The translations under genes were made by a program, and so were the position numbers. This document shows positions 62,055 through 64,000 of a stretch of DNA of 64,000 nt, piece by piece. The stretch lies in contig JBGCFG010000013.1 of NCBI GenBank assembly GCA_045106815.1, positions 1 through 64,000 of the forward strand. The letters run 5' to 3'. A model generated the notes under the pieces. That model made no database searches and had not been told where the DNA came from. It was given only the letters and a program-made list of their open reading frames with translations. The DNA is from JAUIAI01 sp045106815 (GTDB lineage Bacteria; Pseudomonadota; Gammaproteobacteria; Burkholderiales; Burkholderiaceae_E). The stretch's first letter is position 1. Each line of letters opens with the position of its first letter.

Positions 62055-63425
62055 ATGACGAATGGTTCACCGAAGATCGTAATTGTCGGGGCGGGCATTG
62101 CCGGTGTGGCCGCGGCGTATTTCCTGTCGGTCGAACATGGCTGCCGCGATGTCGTGCTGCTCGAAGCTGACAATCCGCTGTCTCTCACGTCGGACAAATC
62201 CACTGAAGCTTATCGCAACTGGTGGCCAGGTCCGGACAGTGCGATGACCGCGTACATGAATCGTAGTATCGATCTGATGGAAGGGTTGGCGCAAGCAACC
62301 GGTAACCGGATCAACCTGAGTCGCAACGGCTATTTATTCGCCAGTGCTGATGCAGGCAAGACTGACTGGTTAGTTGAAATGTCTCGTTTGGCTGAACAGC
62401 ATGGCGCCGGGCCGGTGCGGGTGCACGATAGCGACGATAGCGAGTACGTACCGAAAAGCTCGATCGACTCATTGCTCACAGGCGCCGACATTATTACCGA
62501 CCCCGGGCTGATCGCCCGACACTTCCCGTATCTGAACCCAGAGACCAAAGTCCTCGCGCACGCCCGGCGCGCCGGCTGGGTTGATGCCCAGCAGTTGGGT
62601 ATGATAATGCTTGAGTTGGCGCGAGAGCGAGGCGCCACGTTTATGCGTGCCCGGGTTGTAGATATTCACACTACAAACAATCAGGTGAGTGGGGTGATTG
62701 TTGAGCAAGAAGGGCAGCGTCAGTTGTTACCCGCAGACCAGTTGGTGATCGCCGCGGGACCGATGCTCAAAGAGGTGGTTGCGTTATTGGGCATTGAGAT
62801 GCCCGTGGTTGCGGAGCGCCATTTAAAGATCAGCCTGCCCGACGGTCGCGGTGTGATTCCGAGCGATGCGCCGATGCTGATTTGGCTCGACGATCAACAC
62901 CTACCCTGGACCGACGATGAACGCGCGGCGCTGACCGCTGACGGCACGGCCAACTGGTTGCTCGACAAGTTTCCTGGCGGGGTGCATTGCCGCCCAATCG
63001 GCGGCGGCTCCAGCAAGACCATACTCGGGCTGTATACCTACGATGGCAAACCCGAACCGGTCGTCTTCCCGCTACGAGAAGAGCCGCACTACGCCGAGAT
63101 TGTCTTGCGCGGCCTGTCCACGATGGTGCCGGCCTTACGAGAATATGTTGAGAAGGGTGCTCGCCCATATCTGGATGGTGGCTACTATGTTCGAACCCGT
63201 GAGAACCGTCCGCTGATCGGGCCTTTACCTGTACAAGGAGCATTTGTCTCAGGCGCCTATTCTGGGTTTGGCATCATGGCGTCGTGCGCCGGTGGCGACC
63301 TGATCGCCAAACACCTCACCGGATCGACACTACCCGACTATGCTCCTGCCTTCATGCTCTCGCGGTACACCGACCCCGACTACCTGGCCATGCTCGACAA
63401 CTCGAGCGAAGACGGCCAGCTATAA
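62055..63425 (+). CDS. FAD-dependent oxidoreductase, DAO family
   Basis: This 456-residue protein is a flavin oxidase/dehydrogenase of the glycine/D-amino-acid oxidase family. The FAD motif is VGAGIAGVAAAYFL near residue 11, followed by ESTEAYRNWWPG-like substrate-side sequence, and the C-terminal GAFVSGAYSGFGIMASCAGG closes the FAD site. There is no signal peptide. Relatives oxidise the C-N bond of amino acids such as sarcosine or D-amino acids, but the substrate is not predictable. It has no obvious partner in the window and may be a single gene. Confidence 0.88.
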   Translation: MTNGSPKIVIVGAGIAGVAAAYFLSVEHGCRDVVLLEADNPLSLTSDKSTEAYRNWWPGPDSAMTAYMNRSIDLMEGLAQATGNRINLSRNGYLFASADAGKTDWLVEMSRLAEQHGAGPVRVHDSDDSEYVPKSSIDSLLTGADIITDPGLIARHFPYLNPETKVLAHARRAGWVDAQQLGMIMLELARERGATFMRARVVDIHTTNNQVSGVIVEQEGQRQLLPADQLVIAAGPMLKEVVALLGIEMPVVAERHLKISLPDGRGVIPSDAPMLIWLDDQHLPWTDDERAALTADGTANWLLDKFPGGVHCRPIGGGSSKTILGLYTYDGKPEPVVFPLREEPHYAEIVLRGLSTMVPALREYVEKGARPYLDGGYYVRTRENRPLIGPLPVQGAFVSGAYSGFGIMASCAGGDLIAKHLTGSTLPDYAPAFMLSRYTDPDYLAMLDNSSEDGQL

Positions 63426-63736
63426 AGATGCTAATACCCTATTAGGGCGTCGGTACCCATGTGTGGCGACCGAACGGTTGTAACCGGATAGGACCGGTAC
63501 CACCACGCGTAAGTTGTCCGTTCAAAGGGCGTGCAACATCACTTTAGTTTGCGTCTTTGGGTAGGTTAATAGCGTCCGCTTCGGCCGAAATAACATAGGT
63601 AATGCCATTGTTTTGAATCGGCACCACACCGGGCGAAGTTGAACCGCCATCGACGTGGTCGGCCGACATCTTCGGTATCAATTACCGACCATATTTATAT
63701 AGACACATAGCTATTTAACTATGTAATAATCGTCAC
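63426..63736. other. Intergenic stretch before ArsR-family gene
   Basis: The 311-base gap contains a 41-codon minus-strand frame (63544-63669) with the ending ITYVISAEADAINLPKDAN, which could be the tail of an unrelated gene or chance, and the palindromic operator candidate at 63705-63724. I see no other gene or RNA. Confidence 0.4.
63705..63724. promoter_or_regulatory. Palindromic operator candidate of ArsR-family gene
   Basis: The site is ACATAG-CTATTTAA-CTATGT. The outer arms are perfect and the A/T-rich centre is nearly symmetric. It lies 12 bases before the ATG at 63737, where an ArsR/SmtB-type repressor would control its own gene. Confidence 0.55.
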
Positions 63737-64000
63737 ATGGCTACTCATCTCGACCAGTCCAAAGCGCTTGCCAGTCATGCAAGGGTCTCAATTCTTAATT
63801 GGCTAAGAGCTCCCCAAGAGCACTTCGCTCACCAGGAGACGGGCGATCCAGCGGAGATCGGTGTCTGCGTTACGCTATTGACTGAGAAACTCAAGATGTC
63901 ACAGCCGACGGTAAGTAGACATCTTGAACTACTGAAGCGAGCGAATTTCGTAACGACCAAAAGGATCGGCCGTTGGTCATTTTTCGCCCGGAATGAGAAG
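63737..64000 (+). CDS. ArsR-family HTH regulator, N-terminal part
   Basis: The gene is cut by the right edge; 88 residues are visible. It opens with LDQSKALASHARVSILNWLR and has the winged-helix recognition segment LTEKLKMSQPTVSRHLELLKRANFVTTKRIGRWSFF, which is the standard ArsR/SmtB DNA-binding domain. Metal-binding cysteines of classical ArsR (CVC near the recognition helix) are not present; one cysteine lies at residue 45. It may therefore respond to a non-metal signal. The palindrome upstream suggests autoregulation. Its partner genes lie beyond the window. Confidence 0.9.
   Translation, partial: MATHLDQSKALASHARVSILNWLRAPQEHFAHQETGDPAEIGVCVTLLTEKLKMSQPTVSRHLELLKRANFVTTKRIGRWSFFARNEK

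Noticed and set aside
1..64000. tRNA, rRNA, CRISPR, transposase, integrase or attachment site
   Set aside because: I read both strands for these and found no clear example. The mosaic look of the 26-62 kb island therefore has no visible mobility gene in the window.

Overview
The window looks like a chromosomal stretch from a gammaproteobacterium. This rests on gene style (KatG, PCuAC, UshA-like cytochrome, YbbA/YbbP-type exporter, many universal stress proteins) and moderately high GC; I cannot name a genus. I found no tRNA, rRNA, CRISPR array, transposase or phage gene.

Region 1 (1-7.0 kb) is a tightly packed plus-strand catabolic cluster: a partial MFE-2-type short-chain dehydrogenase, a thiolase, two more short-chain dehydrogenases, two hotdog thioesterases, a zinc-less medium-chain reductase, a class II aldolase-like protein and an epoxide-hydrolase-like alpha/beta hydrolase. 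It reads as CoA-dependent beta-oxidation-like degradation of an unidentified lipid, terpenoid or steroid-like substrate. Region 2 (7.0-10.6 kb) holds a DUF2946 protein, a PCuAC copper chaperone and katG. Region 3 (10.9-26.2 kb) is mixed: a photoactive-yellow-protein-like PAS protein without its chromophore cysteine, an M81 peptidase, a flavin monooxygenase, a cyclase-family protein, an Aer-like receptor interrupted by one amber codon, a serine hydrolase, a second class II aldolase, GNAT, GGDEF-EAL, EVE and uracil-DNA-glycosylase-family genes, and a cNMP-binding/thioredoxin-reductase-like gene interrupted by one ochre codon.

Region 4 (26.3-61.9 kb) is the most interesting part. It gathers five universal stress genes or fragments (plus a two-domain one), an Hsp20, a HemG-like flavodoxin, a tetraheme cytochrome, a phosphoketolase translationally coupled to a beta-phosphoglucomutase/GH65 phosphorylase fusion, an APC permease, a Na+/H+-type antiporter, an AhpD-like protein, two ABC export systems, an Acg-type nitroreductase and an FNR-family regulator. 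At least ten intergenic sites match TTGAT-N4-ATCAA, and in several a -10-like hexamer lies at the spacing expected for a class II FNR promoter (box centre near -41.5). The regulator at 55440-56342 has the FNR recognition-helix residues E..SR but lacks the Fe-S cysteines. The content resembles the actinobacterial DosR dormancy regulon, rebuilt here around an FNR-type regulator. The island is also eroding: I see several truncated or start-less genes.

Region 5 (62.0-64.0 kb) has a DAO-type flavoprotein and the start of an ArsR-family repressor with a palindromic operator candidate.
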